The notes under the pieces: model-generated
Databases searched by the model: none
What the model was told of the DNA's origin: nothing
Seen by the model: the letters and a program-made list of their open reading frames with translations, nothing else
Shown here: one piece after another, positions 44,810-57,500 of the stretch
How positions within the stretch are numbered: the stretch's first letter is position 1
How the letters are laid out: every line of letters begins with the position of its first letter
Translations under genes and position numbers: made by a program
Origin: Fagopyrum homotropicum
Taxonomy: Eukaryota > Streptophyta > Magnoliopsida > Caryophyllales > Polygonaceae
Length of the DNA: 64,000 bases
Assembly (NCBI GenBank): GCA_033239125.1
Contig: BSWB01000006.1
Coordinates: 118,032,242 to 118,096,241, forward strand
Direction: 5' to 3'

Positions 44810-46470
44810 TCAGATCCCCCTAAAAAGAAGTTTCGTCACAAAACTAGCAACAACCCGAAAGATCACATAACAACAACACGGAAACGCGGAACACAACTCA
44901 TACATTCTCACTCGAGGCACGTAACTCAAAATGTCACAAAAACGCACGCAACTCCACAAAGGAAAAACCGAAACACACACTATGCTAAAGGTGTAACAAA
45001 CTCAGCGTAAAACTCCGGATAGTTCCTCTAGATACTATCCTCTGTCTCCCAAGTCGCCTCATCAGCTCCTCGCATTGACCACTGAATCTTCATCATCGGT
45101 ATGTCCTTCGAAAGCTAGCATCTCGTACTACGCTCTAAGACAACTATTGTATACTCTAAGAATGTATGGTCTGACTCGACCACTAATCCTCATGGCTGAC
45201 TATGTGTCTCGGATCCGGTATGTACTCCCGTAACCGAGATACATGGAAGGCGGGGTGAACACGCTCAAGCCTCGGTGGCAAAGCAAGTATGTATGCTGAC
45301 TCTCAAACTCGCTCCAGAATCTCAAAAGGTCCGACGTATCTGGGACTCAGTTTTCCCTTGACACCGAAACGTCTGGCGCCTCATGTCAGGGATACTCTCA
45401 ACCAAACTTGAGCTCCAACTCTGAACTCCGAAGGTTTGCGCCTCTTATCTGCATAAGAATTTTGTCGACTCTGTGATGCTAACATCCGCTCTTGGATCAC
45501 TGCCACTCGAGCCATATCATCTGAATTAGCTCAGGTGCTACTCCGCTAGCACTACTAGGCTCATCCCAACACAGTGGTATACGGCATTTTAGTCCGCATA
45601 AAGCCTCATAAGGAGCCATCCTGATAGATGTGTGCCAACTGTTGTTATATGAAAACTCCAATATGGGAAGGTGATCTGGCCACACTTGTCCTTAGTCTAA
45701 CACGCAGGCTCTCAACATGTCCTCTAGAGTCTTGATGGTCCGCTCGGACTGACCATCGTTTTGAGGATGACAAGTAGTCGTGATTTGCAGACTCGTACCT
45801 AGGGCGGCATGCACCTACAGCCAAAACCTCAATGTGAACCATCCGTCTCTGTCAAAGACTATAGTCCCAGGTACTCCATGAAGTCTCACTATTTTTCTAG
45901 TGAACTACTTTGCTAATTGAGTCACCGGCAGCGTTTCCTTGATGGGAATGAAACGTGCGGTCTTCGTCAATTGATTTACTATGACCCAGATAACATCAAA
46001 ACCTAGACTCGGTCTCAAACCGGTAACAAAGTCCATCGAGATGTTCTCCCACTTCCACTGAGGAACGAGAAGTGGGTGTAGCTCGCCTCCTGGTCGATGA
46101 TGCTCGATCTTGACCTCCTGACAAGCCGCACACTGAGCTATAAATCTCGTGACGTCCAGATTCAGACCTCCCCACCAGTAGGAGCGTCTGATGTCCTGAT
46201 ACATCTTACTCGCACCGAGGTGCACTGAGTAAGGTGAAGAACGAGCCTCTTGAAGGATCCGTTATCTCAACTCTCGATTTGAGGGTACACATACGCGCTC
46301 CTGGCATCTCAAAACTCCATCAGCACCAACTACAAACTACGGCGCCTCTCCTCAAGACATCCGGTCTCGGATCTGTGTCAAAGCGGGACAACCTTCCTGC
46401 TTCTGTCGGATCTCAGCCAACAAATCAAGTACTATCTCCAAGGTGGATAGGTGGCTGTCTGAATTCGGAA
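44810..46470 (-). pseudogene. Tekay-type pol remnant: end of RNase H linker, integrase and chromodomain
   Basis: Read on the minus strand: a linker with LSTLEIVLDLLAEIRQKQEG, then the integrase HHCC finger (LGASKMYQDIRRSYWW, QCAACQ). The catalytic core follows (SMDFVTGL, FDRDGWFTLRFW, a GQSERT-like Glu region, LEFSYNNSWH). The C-terminal LPPRLERVHPAFHVSRLREY precedes a chromodomain end with EATWETEDSI and YPEF (about 45010-45110). These are hallmarks of chromodomain-bearing Ty3/gypsy elements of Tekay/Del type. Several stops and frameshifts break it. RT and most of RNase H are absent: upstream sequence switches to another element at 46470. Gag and protease of the same element lie at 61438-64000. 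Confidence 0.85.
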
Positions 46471-48245
46471 AGTAGATGACATCTTCAACATCTATGATGA
46501 AGAAGATGACATCTTCAACATCTATGATGAAGAAGAATCTAGAGAATTAGTGAGCTCTATCCTTATTAAGACCCTCTTGAAAAAGTTCTTAGTTTTAGTT
46601 TAATGGAGGTAGGTATAAATGTCTCTTGTGATGCAGATATACAAAGCTTAAAGGCATTGAAAGCAGATCTAGGAGCTAGATTTGATAAACTGCTCCAAGA
46701 GAAGAAAAGCACGTTAGGTTTTGGTTCCAGTTCCAGTACCTCGACCAAGGCACTTCCTGGACCAAGCAAGGTGTTCTTATCTAAAGAACATTTCAGTCAC
46801 CTACTTCGAACCTCAACCGAGGTAGCAAGCGAGATGATGTCAACTGAGACTTCTGAAAGTCCAGTTCTTCGATCTAAGTCCACTTCATTGGAAGGAGAAG
46901 GCACCGATCCACCTCAGAAAGCACCCCCAGTTCTGGAGCTTAAACCACTTCCGAGTCACTTGAGGTATGCTTTCCTTGGTCTGGATTCTACTTATCCCGT
47001 TATCGTTAATGCCTCTCTTTCTGAAACTGAATTATCTCAACTGATGCATGTTCTGGGAAACATCGAAAGGCTATAGGCTATACTATTGATGATCTTGTTG
47101 GTATTAAGTCTTCTTTTTGTATGCATAAAATACTAATGGAGGACGATCATAAGACTTCACGGGAACCTCAAAGACGGTTAAATCCGATCATGAAAGAGGT
47201 TGTGAAGAAGGATATTCTTAAGTTGTTGGTTGCATGTATCATATTTCTCATATCGGATAGCAAGTGGGTGAGCCCGTTGCATGTAGTTCCGAAGAAAGGA
47301 GGGATGACCGTTGTGACGAATAAGAACAACGAGTTGATTCCAACTAGGACCGTTACGGGCTGGAGAATGTGCATTGATTATAGGAAGTTGAACGTGGCCA
47401 CTTGGAAGGACCATTTTCCGCTCTCCTCATCGACCAAATGCTTGAACGGTTAGCTCAGCACTCCCATTTTTGCTATTTAGATGGTTATAGCGGCTTCTTT
47501 CAAATTCCTATCCATCCGGATGATCAAGAGAAGACTACTTTCACTTGTCCATGGGGGACATTCGCTTATAGGAGGATTCCATTCGGATTATGTAACGCAC
47601 CTACTACTTTTCAGCGTTGTATGATGGCTATCTTTTCTGAGTACATAGAGGAGATCATGGAGGTATTTATGGATGATTTTTTGGTATATGGTTCCTCTTC
47701 TGATAATTATTTGGCTAACCTTTCTCTAGTGCTACAACGATGTGAAGACACCAATCTTGTTTTGAATTGGGAGAAGTGTCACTTTATGGTTAGCGAAGGA
47801 ATTGTTCTAGGACACCTCGTTTCCAACCGAGGTATTGAGGTCGATCGAGCTAAGATCGAGACTATTGAGAAACTTCCTCCCCCTTGTTCTGTTAAGGGTG
47901 TGCGGAATTTTCTCGGGCATGCAGGTTTTTACAGGAGGTTCATCAAGGATTTCTCTAAAATCTCTAAACCGCTCACTAATCTTTTGAATAAGGATGTTGT
48001 TTTTGAGTTTTCGCAGGAATGCCTAGATGCTTTTTACAGGATAAAGGAAGTGTTGATCACCGCTCCCATCATTCAACCTCCCTATTGGACCTTGCCCTTT
48101 GAGATCATTTGTGATGCTAGTGATGTGGCTGTAGGAGCGGTACTTGGACAAAAGAAGGATGACCGGACCAACGTCATTTACTATGCTAGCAAGACGCTAG
48201 ACGAAGCTCAACTGAACTACGCCACCACCAAAAAAGATCTTTTGG
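46471..48245 (+). pseudogene. Athila-like pol fragment: protease-RT linker, reverse transcriptase, RNase H start
   Basis: The plus-strand frames begin with DDIFNIYDEE and the variable linker, then ELKPLPSHLRYAFLG, the typical Athila approach to RT. RT motifs follow: GWRMCIDYRKLN, HFCYLDGYSGFFQIPIH, FGLCNAPTTFQRCM, the catalytic VFMDDFLVYG, GIEVDRAKIETIEKLPPP and FLGHAGFYRRFIKDFSKI. The RNase H start has FEIICDASDVAVGAVLGQ and YYASKTLDEAQLNY. Frameshifts near 47070 and 47410-47450 break the frame. It ends abruptly near 48245, where a different integrase begins. The linker resembles the complete Athila-like element at 49-60 kb, which lacks exactly this RT region. Confidence 0.88.
46475..46534 (+). 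repeat. In-frame 30 bp tandem duplication in the Athila-like linker
   Basis: GATGACATCTTCAACATCTA...GAA occurs twice without change and encodes DDIFNIYDEE twice. The complete element at 49-60 kb has a single copy. It lies right at the breakpoint with the Tekay remnant. Confidence 0.9.
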
Positions 48246-49106
48246 GAGGATCTTTCATTGGACTTTATGGTTGGCCTACCAATGTCAAAACAAGGCATAG
48301 ACTCCATTTTCGTGATAGTCGACCGTTTTTCAAAAATGGCCCATTTTATCGCATGTAAGGGCACACAAAATGCTAGCGAAGTCGCTACACTTTTCTTTGA
48401 CACCGTTGTGCGCTTACATGGGATACCACGTTTCATCCTTAGTGATCGGGACGTGAATTTTGTGAGTCATTTTTGGCGAACTTTGTGGGGAAAACTTGGA
48501 ACTAACTTGTTGTTTTCAAGTAGCTATCATCCCCAAACCGAAGGTCAAACGGAGGTGACAATCGGACTCTTGGCGCTCTACTTAGAGCGACCCTTAGGAA
48601 CACCCACGTAAGTGGGAGGACTTACTTTCTATCGTGGATTTTTCTTATAACAGGTCTCGACACTCGGCAACAAAGCTTTCACCTTTGAAGTTGTCTACGG
48701 CCTTAATCCACACACCCCGATGGACTTCACTCCGCGCCCACTCAAAGACGGAAAACACATCATCGTAGCAAGTCGTGCCGCTCACATATATGAGCTTCAT
48801 GAGCAGAATAGGACACAACTCCAACGGCGAGCCGATTAACTTGCCTCACAACGCAACAAAGACCGCCGTCCAATCTCATTCGAGCCCAATGATCTTGTTT
48901 GGCTCCACCTAAGGAAGGAGCGTTTTCCATCTCGCCGCAAAGGCAAGCTCTCGGACCGCGGTGATGGACCATTCCGTATCTTATCCCGCCATGGCCCGAA
49001 TGCATACAATTTGGAGCTTCCGGACGACTATGGCGTGCACCCGACGTTCAATGTCAAGGATCTTGCACCATACATTGAGCCCCTATTTGACGAAGGTTAA
49101 ACGGGG
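48246..49106 (+). pseudogene. CRM-like chromovirus integrase, joined to Athila-like RT
   Basis: In a frame different from the RT upstream, SLDFMVGLPMSKQGIDSIFV, VVDRFSKMAHFI-type, VVRLHGIPRFILSDRDVNF, HFWRTLWGKLGT and SSYHPQTEGQTEV give an integrase core of chromoviral type with D, D and E present. A frameshift near 48560-48610 is followed by the GPFRILSRHGPNAYNLELP and HPTFNVKDLAPYIEPLFDEG C-terminal part. Sequence features differ from both Athila and Tekay integrases in this window. It is interrupted at the ACGTT duplication by the Athila-like element and resumes at 60601. Confidence 0.82.
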
Positions 49107-49111
49107 ACGTT

Positions 49112-50870
49112 TGTTCGCTCCAAACGGTGTGTGCAAGCTTTAAATTTATAACCCTAGATGTAAGCTTAAAACAAGGATGCGAACCCGCAGTGTACGGGTC
49201 AATCGTAGTAAAAAGTAAGGAATTCCAGGGGTCGATCACAGGGAATTAGTGAAACAAAGTCCAATTACGGTATGCTTATGTAAATACTAACCACAAGAGC
49301 AATTTAACACAATCAAAGATGAATAAGAAGTCAATAAAACAAATATGCAATTCTAGGGATTAAAGCATCTAGTTGTGGTTCCAACTCAAGATCTAAAGAT
49401 AAGCGGACAAAGCTGAGGTTTTTGCATAGGGAAGGTGTTACTAAAGTGGAATAGATCACCGGGTAAGTCTCACTACTCACTAATCCTAAACCGTAACTCT
49501 TATTACCGGGTAAGTCTCAAGGAATTAAGATAAAGAACTATAACCTCGAACTAACACACCATCTAAGGGAATAGAATCAACCTTTACCGGGTAAGTCTCA
49601 GGCTAACTCACAAAGATGGGATGGAAGCACACTAAAACCCCAATAAAGGATAAACCTTTATGACCTACACTTATGATCTTAGGTACACAAACTAAGGAAT
49701 TACCGGGTAAGTCTCATCCTAAGCATGCATTGAACCAGGAAAGGTGTAATAAGAATAGGATTTGGCAAACTCTAACACTTAACTCTCAGTTTAGGATCAG
49801 ATAAGTCACCTCGGTCAAAAGAATTCCACCCCGGCCGAGATGTTCATCGAATGAGCGAGATGCTTAGGGTTAAGGTTAAAGGCTCGAACTTTCAGAGTCC
49901 TACCGGAATCTAAGATTATTCTATCATTGTTTTTCCCACAACCTTCAGCCAATCACCCTAGAATCACACAAGGAAATTAGCCACTCATCATCATCATGAA
50001 AGTATTTATCAAATATATGGGAAGAAGGTGAATATTGAACAAGAAGAATTTAATAAAAAGACTTCAATAACTGAATCAAATATCACAACAAAAAGCGTTC
50101 CTTGAATATATAAATCCAACAAGAATGACAATAAGGAAGAGAATCTAAGGTAATCTTACAAGAAAACCTTCCAAAAGCTATAAAAGCTACAATCTTCCTT
50201 CAACCTTCAAAAAGGTTCTTCAAATCTCCCAACTGGAGTATGCTGCTGCTGCGTGTAACGAGATTTTCCAACTGTATGCGGATGTCGGATTTGTGGGAAA
50301 TCCGACCCTTTTTATAGGAAAATAACCCTCCAAAGATAAGATATCTTAGAAGAGATCTCTTCCCATAAAAATAGGTAAAATATATCATCTAGTATATCTT
50401 CTTCCTTCCAGGAACCAAGCCCAAAAATATAAGATCACTTTCCAAATATAAAAGATCTCAACCAAGAATAAAATATTCTCGCCGCGTCCTAGGTATTCGC
50501 CTCGGTCGAGTCGACTTCCCTGGATCACCTCGGTCGAGATGAATCTGTGGTCAACCGAGGTGAGTCACAACTGAATGTGAAATCTCTCAAAACTGGTCCA
50601 AAGTAAATCCTTAATCCATGGCTATGCTTCCTGGATGGTTCCTTATGTTCCTCAATGTAGCTCCAATGACTCCATAGCTCCTTTTGCTCCTTTTTGATGC
50701 AAAACGTGCCATTTTACCTACGATTACAACAAAACTAGGTGTAGACCTCGATTTCCGCAAAGGTAGATGAAATGGTAATATAATCACATAATATACATAC
50801 AAACATACAGATTATGAAAGATAAAACGTCCAAACAAACCCCAAAATATAGACTATAATTCATGCTATCA
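49112..50870 (-). repeat. 3' LTR of the Athila-like element
   Basis: Starts TGTTCGCTCC and ends CATGCTATCA on the plus strand. It contains four ACCGGGTAAGTCTC motifs (49458, 49505, 49586, 49702) and two dyad clusters (about 49812-49860 and 50498-50565). On the minus strand, the purine-rich AGTATGGGGTATTT directly precedes the LTR. Confidence 0.93.
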
Positions 50871-52326
50871 AAATACCCCATACTTAGCCCTTGCTTGTCC
50901 CCAAGCAAGTTCCGCATATAAGAGACAAGATAGAATGGATTATAAGTCAAGAAAATCAATGAAAAGTCTTTCAAAAACATTTTTATGGTGTGCAACTATC
51001 ATAGATCACTCTAAGAGAATACTTCATGGAATTTAAAATCAAAATATGATCAAAATATTTTATAAATATAAGAAAGTTGTTCATCTTTGCATAAAATCAT
51101 AGAATGCATAATAAGTCATTATTATCAAAATTAATCATGCATAATCCAGTTTAAACCACTAAGTCAATCAACAAGCTCAAGGTCTCAAGGGCTTCCCAAA
51201 AGAAAGGTCAAGAAACGTGTAGGGTAGGGATGTATGTAAGGTAATGTGGTGCTAGAGTCCGGGAAAAGGATGAACTTTACTTTCACTTTGACTTGCAACA
51301 TCTTCCACCAATAAGCTTTGCATATTTCACACTTTTCTTTTTACTTTACTTTTTGGGATGCATGGACAGAGGTGCACAATAACCGAAGCCTAGGAAATCA
51401 GCAATCATCAATTTCTTGATATGCATCAAACCCTTGATGCACATACCATGACCCGTTAGGAATATCGCTCAATCCGACTTTGGCAAGACACAAACACCCG
51501 GCTATGTGAATGGTGCCGAGTTACTCATCTTCATGATTGACTTCCCCAAACCTAAGATTACTTTCTAACACTTTCACTTCCAGCCAACTTCTCAACTTTA
51601 ACTTCACTTGCTTTCACCACTTCGCTTGCTTCTAAATTTCCGGATAGGTAAAGGGAGGCAAAATGTATATGAGGGGCTAAGCATGATCAAGAAGAAGAAG
51701 AGAGAAGAATGAATTGCCTTGGTCTTTCCAGGAAGAAAGTGAGAGAACTCATAAGGTGGTGTCAACCTTCAAATTCAACATAATTTAGATAAAAATAAAG
51801 TATTAAACATGCCAAAAATTTCAAACAAAGCATTTAGCAACTTAAACATATTATAAAACCTTTCAAACACATAAAGAATTTAAAACCAGTCAGTAAACAA
51901 GATCTTCACTGAGATCATATCCAGATAAGTAACACAAAAATCGTTTTTGAAAACTCCAGTTAACCCACCTCGGTCGAGGTGTTCTTAGGTCATCCGAGGT
52001 GAAACACCTCGTTCGGCCAGAACTGCCCCGGTCGAGGTCCAAATTTTTTTTTTTTTAAAATAGTTTTCTTTTAGTTTCGACGTTTTTCTCAATCAAATAA
52101 CCTGTAAGTATGCATGCAATCTCAGATAAACATATAGATGCAAAAGTGAAGCATAAATATCAATATCCGGTCAATAGAGTCATACATCAAAGTCAAATAA
52201 TACATCAAATACCCCATACTTGGGACACACTGTCCCAGTGGGTCAAAATAAGTCTAAGGGATGAAAGTACTCACCGGATAATAAGTTGAACTGCATAAAA
52301 AATAAGAAAGAAAAATCCTGCAGCTC
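50871..52326 (-). other. 3' non-coding region of the Athila-like element
   Basis: About 1.45 kb without ORFs between the ATHILA ORF and the 3' LTR. It contains the purine tract, the CCCTTGCTTGTCCCCAAGCA segment near the LTR, and a dyad cluster at 51960-52040, including CACCTCGGTCGAGGTG (51966-51981). Long non-coding stretches here are usual for Athila. Confidence 0.75.
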
Positions 52327-53754
52327 TCAATAATCCTGATCCGGTGGTGGTGGTGGTGGTGGTGGCACATACGGATACTGGGATGGGTCAAATGGATAAC
52401 CCATAGTCTGTTGGAACTGTATCTCCATCATCCTGCGCTGATAGTGCTGCCCCTCTAACATCTGATGAGTCCAGCTGTCAATCTGTCGGTGTTGGGCAGC
52501 AAATCTCTCATGTATGTCCACAGTAAGGGCAGAATAAGAGTCTATCATCTGATCCGTCAGATCATCGATCCGACGATGAGCCTCTGAATCTCTATGACGG
52601 CGTGTCCTACGCCTAGCAGGTCTAGCAGGTGATGCAGCATGTGCAGGCTCAGTATCCTCGTCATCCAGATCTATGACTGGTGCGCTCGGCCCTGCAGTAT
52701 CCGTCCCTGTATCCATCGGGACTCCACTCTCTCTCTCATCAACTGTCTCCTCATCATCAGCCTCCTCCTCCTCAACTGGGGCAGCTGCTGCCTCTATATA
52801 ATCCTCCATCAGTAGAGTCCAAGCGGTCTGCCAATAGTGAGGGTCATAAACAGAAAACTGGGCAGACCACCTGATCCCCTGTGGCGTAGTCAGCTCCCAC
52901 GGCATAGCCACGTACGGAGTAGTCAGACCTCGGGGAACTAGAATCCGCCGAGTGATCATCTCCTGCAATCCAAGCGGCTTGGCAGCCGCCACCATCGTAC
53001 AAGCACTGAGATCCATGTCTTGATAGCTAGCTATATGGGTGACAAGCCCTCCGCAGCAGATGTCTCCCTTCGCCTTGGCCTTGATCCTGTGCAGATCCTC
53101 TGCCAACATCAAGCCAAAGTCCGGGATACCCCCAATAACCATGTAGTATAAACTGAAAAGCTCTCCCTGTCGGATCTTCTGGGGCATCTCAGTACGCGCC
53201 AGAAGCATCTCACTGAAGATCCGGTGGGCTAACCTAAAGGCTAGGTGGAAGATGACCTTCTCCCTGGAATCTCCAGGGAGCCATCTATCTGCGTGCTCAA
53301 CAATATGGGCAATTTGCCCCCAAAACTCCCTAGCTACTGATCGGGACGGGAAGTCAACAGCGGTGGGCTTCGGAAAGCCGAAAATATCTCTCCAGTACTC
53401 AAGTGGCACTAAGAAGTTCCGGTTCATCAACCGGTACTTCACAGACTGCTCTGTGGGAAGGTAGGTGAAGGAGCTAATGAACTCTAGGGTCGGCTCCAAG
53501 TAGGTTGGGGCTCGGATCTCAGTAAACTGATCCAGCCCAACTGTAGAAATCATCCTCCTAAGGTCTCCGTCTACCTGGAGGCAATCAAAAGCGGACACGT
53601 CCAAGAAGCGAGGTGCAATCACTGGACGGCCAGAAATACGGTCATAATCGACCTGGTGTCTCTCATGGATCACCGGTTGATAGGATCAGGAAGAAGAGGA
53701 AGAAGGGGAAGGTGAGGATCTATCCCTAAGGACAAGGCGTCGGTCAGAACTCAT
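52327..53754 (-). pseudogene. ATHILA-family ORF in the env position, one in-frame stop
   Basis: The long open part (about 450 residues, from 53673 down) resembles the ATHILA ORF-1 protein family of plant retrotransposons: SVKYRLMNRNFLVPLEYWRD, FPSRSVAREFWGQI, KVIFHLAFRLAHRIFS and a GGLVTHIA motif. An acidic stretch (EEEEADDEETVDERE), an Arg-rich part, a coiled-coil-like part and a poly-Pro end follow. No ATG opens this part. A start at 53754 in the same frame gives MSSDRRLVLRDRSSPSPSSS, then a TGA (53686-53688) before the long frame. So a single stop disables it, unless read through. Function in Athila is unknown; no transmembrane segment like that of a true envelope protein is seen. Confidence 0.78.
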
Positions 53755-54566
53755 TTTTAGAAATCAAACTGTCAGGTCACCTCGGTCAATTGACAACACT
53801 CGAAGAATCACCTCGGCCGAGGCACAACTCGACTGGACCGAGGCGGAAAACTGGATTCTAATTCCTTCTGAAAATTCAGTTCTTTTCCCCCCAAATCACT
53901 ACAACTGCTTCCTATGGGGTACTTAAGCCTTTCCTCAACAAATGCAAGGGCAACCAAAGCCCAAATCGAAGCGAAAAAGCGAGGTAGGGTTTCGGTTTCG
54001 TTTTTACCTCGTTCGGCTGAATCGGTTCGATTCTCTTGCAGATCGATGTTGCACTGGGATCCTCTCAGTCTTAATCGCAGTTTGGAGACAGAAATCGTCG
54101 AAAACGAGCAAGAAATCGGAGAAGCGAGGTGAACTGTCGCCGCGGTCGAGGGGAAAGAGTAAAGCGAGGAGAGAGAAATCTTCCGCCTTTTATACCCTTT
54201 TCTGGACTGCTGTCACCTCGGTCGAGATGGTCTCGACTGGACCGAGGTGGTACGGACCGAGGTGGTTCTTCAGAAAACCCTAGTCGCCTCGGTTGCTCAA
54301 GAATCATCTCGGTCGAGGTGCTTTGATAGCAACCGAGATGCCTCAGTCAAACTCCGTCTTTTCAAATTCTCGAACTTCTGTCCTTCCAGTTATGCTTCTT
54401 CCTTAGATGTCTCCTGTTATCTGTCTAGAACGCCAAAAACAAAACAAAGCAAAGCAAAAGCAAAAACTATCTAAGCTAGACTAGAAAAAGGGAAAAGAAA
54501 GCAATACCTTGGGTTGCCTCCCAAGAAGCGCTTGGTTTAAGGTCGCTAGCTGGACCATGATGCGTC
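53755..54566 (-). other. Spacer between integrase and the ATHILA ORF, rich in dyads
   Basis: No conserved frame. It holds the densest cluster of the CTCGGYCGAG dyad and its half-sites (53779, 53810-53840, 54137, 54217-54270, 54290-54345). Splice sites for the downstream ORF might lie here, but none can be assigned. Confidence 0.65.
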
Positions 54567-57500
54567 TCAAACGAGGTATATTGGTGCAACCTCCTCAACC
54601 GGAGTTTCCGGTTGGTACTTCTTAAGTCTATGACCGTTGACCTTGAAGCTTCCGCTAGTTTCGCCCCATATCTCAACTGCACCATGAGGAAAAACATGTT
54701 TCACAACATAAGGTCCGGTCCATCTCGATTTTAACTTACCTGGAAAAAGGCGGAGGCGGGAGTTGAAGAGTAGAACTAAGTCTCCTTCGTTAAGCTCCTT
54801 TGGGACGATACGCTTGTCATGCCATCTCTTCGTCCTTTCCTTATAGATTTTGGCATTCTCATAAGCGTTCAAACGCAGCTCCTCCAGCTCGTTGAGTTCC
54901 AATAGTCGCTTCTCGCCGGCCTCCTTAATGTCGAAGTTCAACCATTTGATTGCCCAATATGCTTTGTGTTCCAATTCAACGGGCAAAAGGCAAGACTTCC
55001 CATATACCAAATTATAAGGGGTGGTACCTATGTGAGTCTTAAATGTCATGTACGCCCAAAGAGCATCGTCCAATTTCATGGACCAATCCTTCCTCGTCCT
55101 AGAGACGGTCTTCTCCAAAATTGCTTTGATTTCTCTATTCGAGATCTCGACCTGTCCACTAGTTTGAGGGTGATAAGGGGTTGATACCTTGTGGGTTACC
55201 CCATACTTCGATAGAAGTGCCTTGAATTTCCGGTTGATGAAATGTGTTCCTCCATCGCTGATGATGATGCGTGGAGTCCCAAACCGTGGAAAGATGGTTC
55301 TATTTAGGAACTTCACAACCACCTTGACGTCATTAGTGGGAGAAGCAATGGCTTCAACCCATCTAGAGACGTAATCAACTGCAAGAAGAATATAGAGGTT
55401 TCCTCCGGAGGATGGGAAAGGTCCCATGAAGTCAATCCCCCATACATCAAAGATTTCTACCTCTTGGATGTTGTTAAGTGGCATCTCGTTCCTCCTTGAT
55501 AAATTTCCTGTTATTTGGCATGCATCACAAGAGACAACAAACGATTGTACATCCTTAAATAATGTAGGCCAAAAGAAACCAGAACGCAATACCTTAGCGC
55601 ATGTTTTGTCGGTGCTAGTATGTCCTCCACAAGGAAGTGAATGGCAATGCCGTATAACGCTATTAACTTCATCTTCCGGAATGCATCTTCGAAGCATCCC
55701 ATCCGGTCCGCGCTTGAATAGCAGCGGTTCGTCCCAGTAATAATGTCGTACTTCTTTGAAGAATCTCTTCTTTTGAGAGTACGTCAATCCGGGCGGTGTT
55801 TCCTGGCAAACAAGATAATTCACAATATCAGCATACCAAGGTCCTTTATTATCAGAAAGTTGGTGGATGGAATGATCCACCAACTGAGGATGAATGTCAG
55901 AGAAGGGAGTAAGAAGTTTATTATTCTCAGTAGTCTCAGTTGACATCATCTCGCCATCGACCTCGGTCGAGGCGCAGAATCGTTGACCGAGATGTTCTTC
56001 AGTCGCCTCGCTCAGCCCAGAAAGTGCCTCGGTCGAGGTACTACAACTGGAACCGAAATTGGAGATCTTCGTCTCCTGGATTAGCTTCTCAGTTTTAGCT
56101 CCTGGATCTTCTTCCAGTGCTTTTAAGCTCCGTATATCTGCATCACAAGAAGCATCTATACCTTCCTCCATTAAACTGAAGCTAATAACTCTTTCGAGTG
56201 GATCGTTAATAAGGATAGAGCTCACCAATTCTCTTGATTCTTCTTCATCATAGATGTTGAAGATATCATCGCTTAGCTGCTCCCCTTTCATGGCTGCAAG
56301 TAGTGCGAACTCCACCTCATCACCATCAATGTTGAATTTCAACTTGCCGTTCTTGCAATCCACGTTGCAACCCGAAGTTGCTAGAAATGGCCTCCCGAGA
56401 ATAATAGGAACAGGATAATCTGCGGGAATGTCAAGTACAACAAAATCTATAGGTAGATAGAAGTTACCTAACTTGACCGGAACGTCCTCCAAGATGCCCA
56501 CGGGATGGGTGATGGAGCGATCCGCCATATAAAATCGAATCTTGACCGGCTTGGGCTCTCCAAGTCTGATCTTCACACATAGCTCCAGCGGGATGATGCT
56601 CACGCTGGCTCCTAGATCACAAAGGGCTTCACAAGTGACATCCCCAACTTGAATGGGAATGCAAAATGAGCCGGGATCTCTCAATTTAGGAGGCATCTTC
56701 TCCTTCATGACTTGTATGAGTTCCGAGGATTTAGATGTCATCCTAACTTCACCAAAATCTTCCAGTTTCCTCTTCCTTGATAGGATCTCTTTTAAGAACT
56801 TCCCATAGGCGGGCATTCCTATAATAGCATCAAGGAAAGGAATGTTAATATGCAGCTTATTTATCAAGTCAAGGAACTTACCAAAGTGCTTGTCTAGATG
56901 TGCTCTGGCCCTTGACTGGGGGAATGAAAGTGGTGGTTTGTATGCAGGAGGTGGAACATAAACTTCAGTTTTCCCCTCCGCTTTCTGTGGCTCCACCTCG
57001 GTTGGCATCTCGGCCGAAGTGTTCTTCGACTGCACCTGGACCGAGGTGGTCTTCGTCGGTACTGGCACCGACCGAGGCACTGGATCTGCAGTTTTCAGTC
57101 CACTCCTCGTAGTTATGGCCATGATTTGTCCCTTAGGGTTGCTTTCCGTCCTTGCTGGAAGCTTCCCTGGATCTCTTGGCGCTTCATTCGCCCTACTTGC
57201 TAGTTGTTGTTCAAAGGCCTTTTGGGCCTTCAAAAATGAAGTCATAGAATTCTCCATAGCGTTGAGCTTGATCAAGATAGCCTCCAGAACTGCGTCTTTC
57301 TTTTCCGGCTGAGACGAACTTGATCCTTGCCCCTGACTCTTTAATGGAGTAGAAGAAGAAGAAGGGGAAGAGAGGAAAGGGTTAGAGGAATCGTTAGAGT
57401 TGGAGTTTGAATGATTGTTACCAGAATTTTGGTTGTTCGCCCTCCAATTGTTGCTGTTGGATCCTCTATTGTTGTTGTTGTCGTTGTTGTTCCGGGAACC

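Noticed and set aside
47826..47860. Dyad copy in the Athila-like RT fragment
   Set aside because: The ACCGAGGTATTGAGGTCGAT stretch encodes the conserved RGIEVDRAK motif, so its likeness to the dyad is explained by protein sequence.
49458..49715. Spaced repeats as a CRISPR-like array
   Set aside because: The repeat is only 14 bp, spacing is irregular, and the region is a plant LTR.
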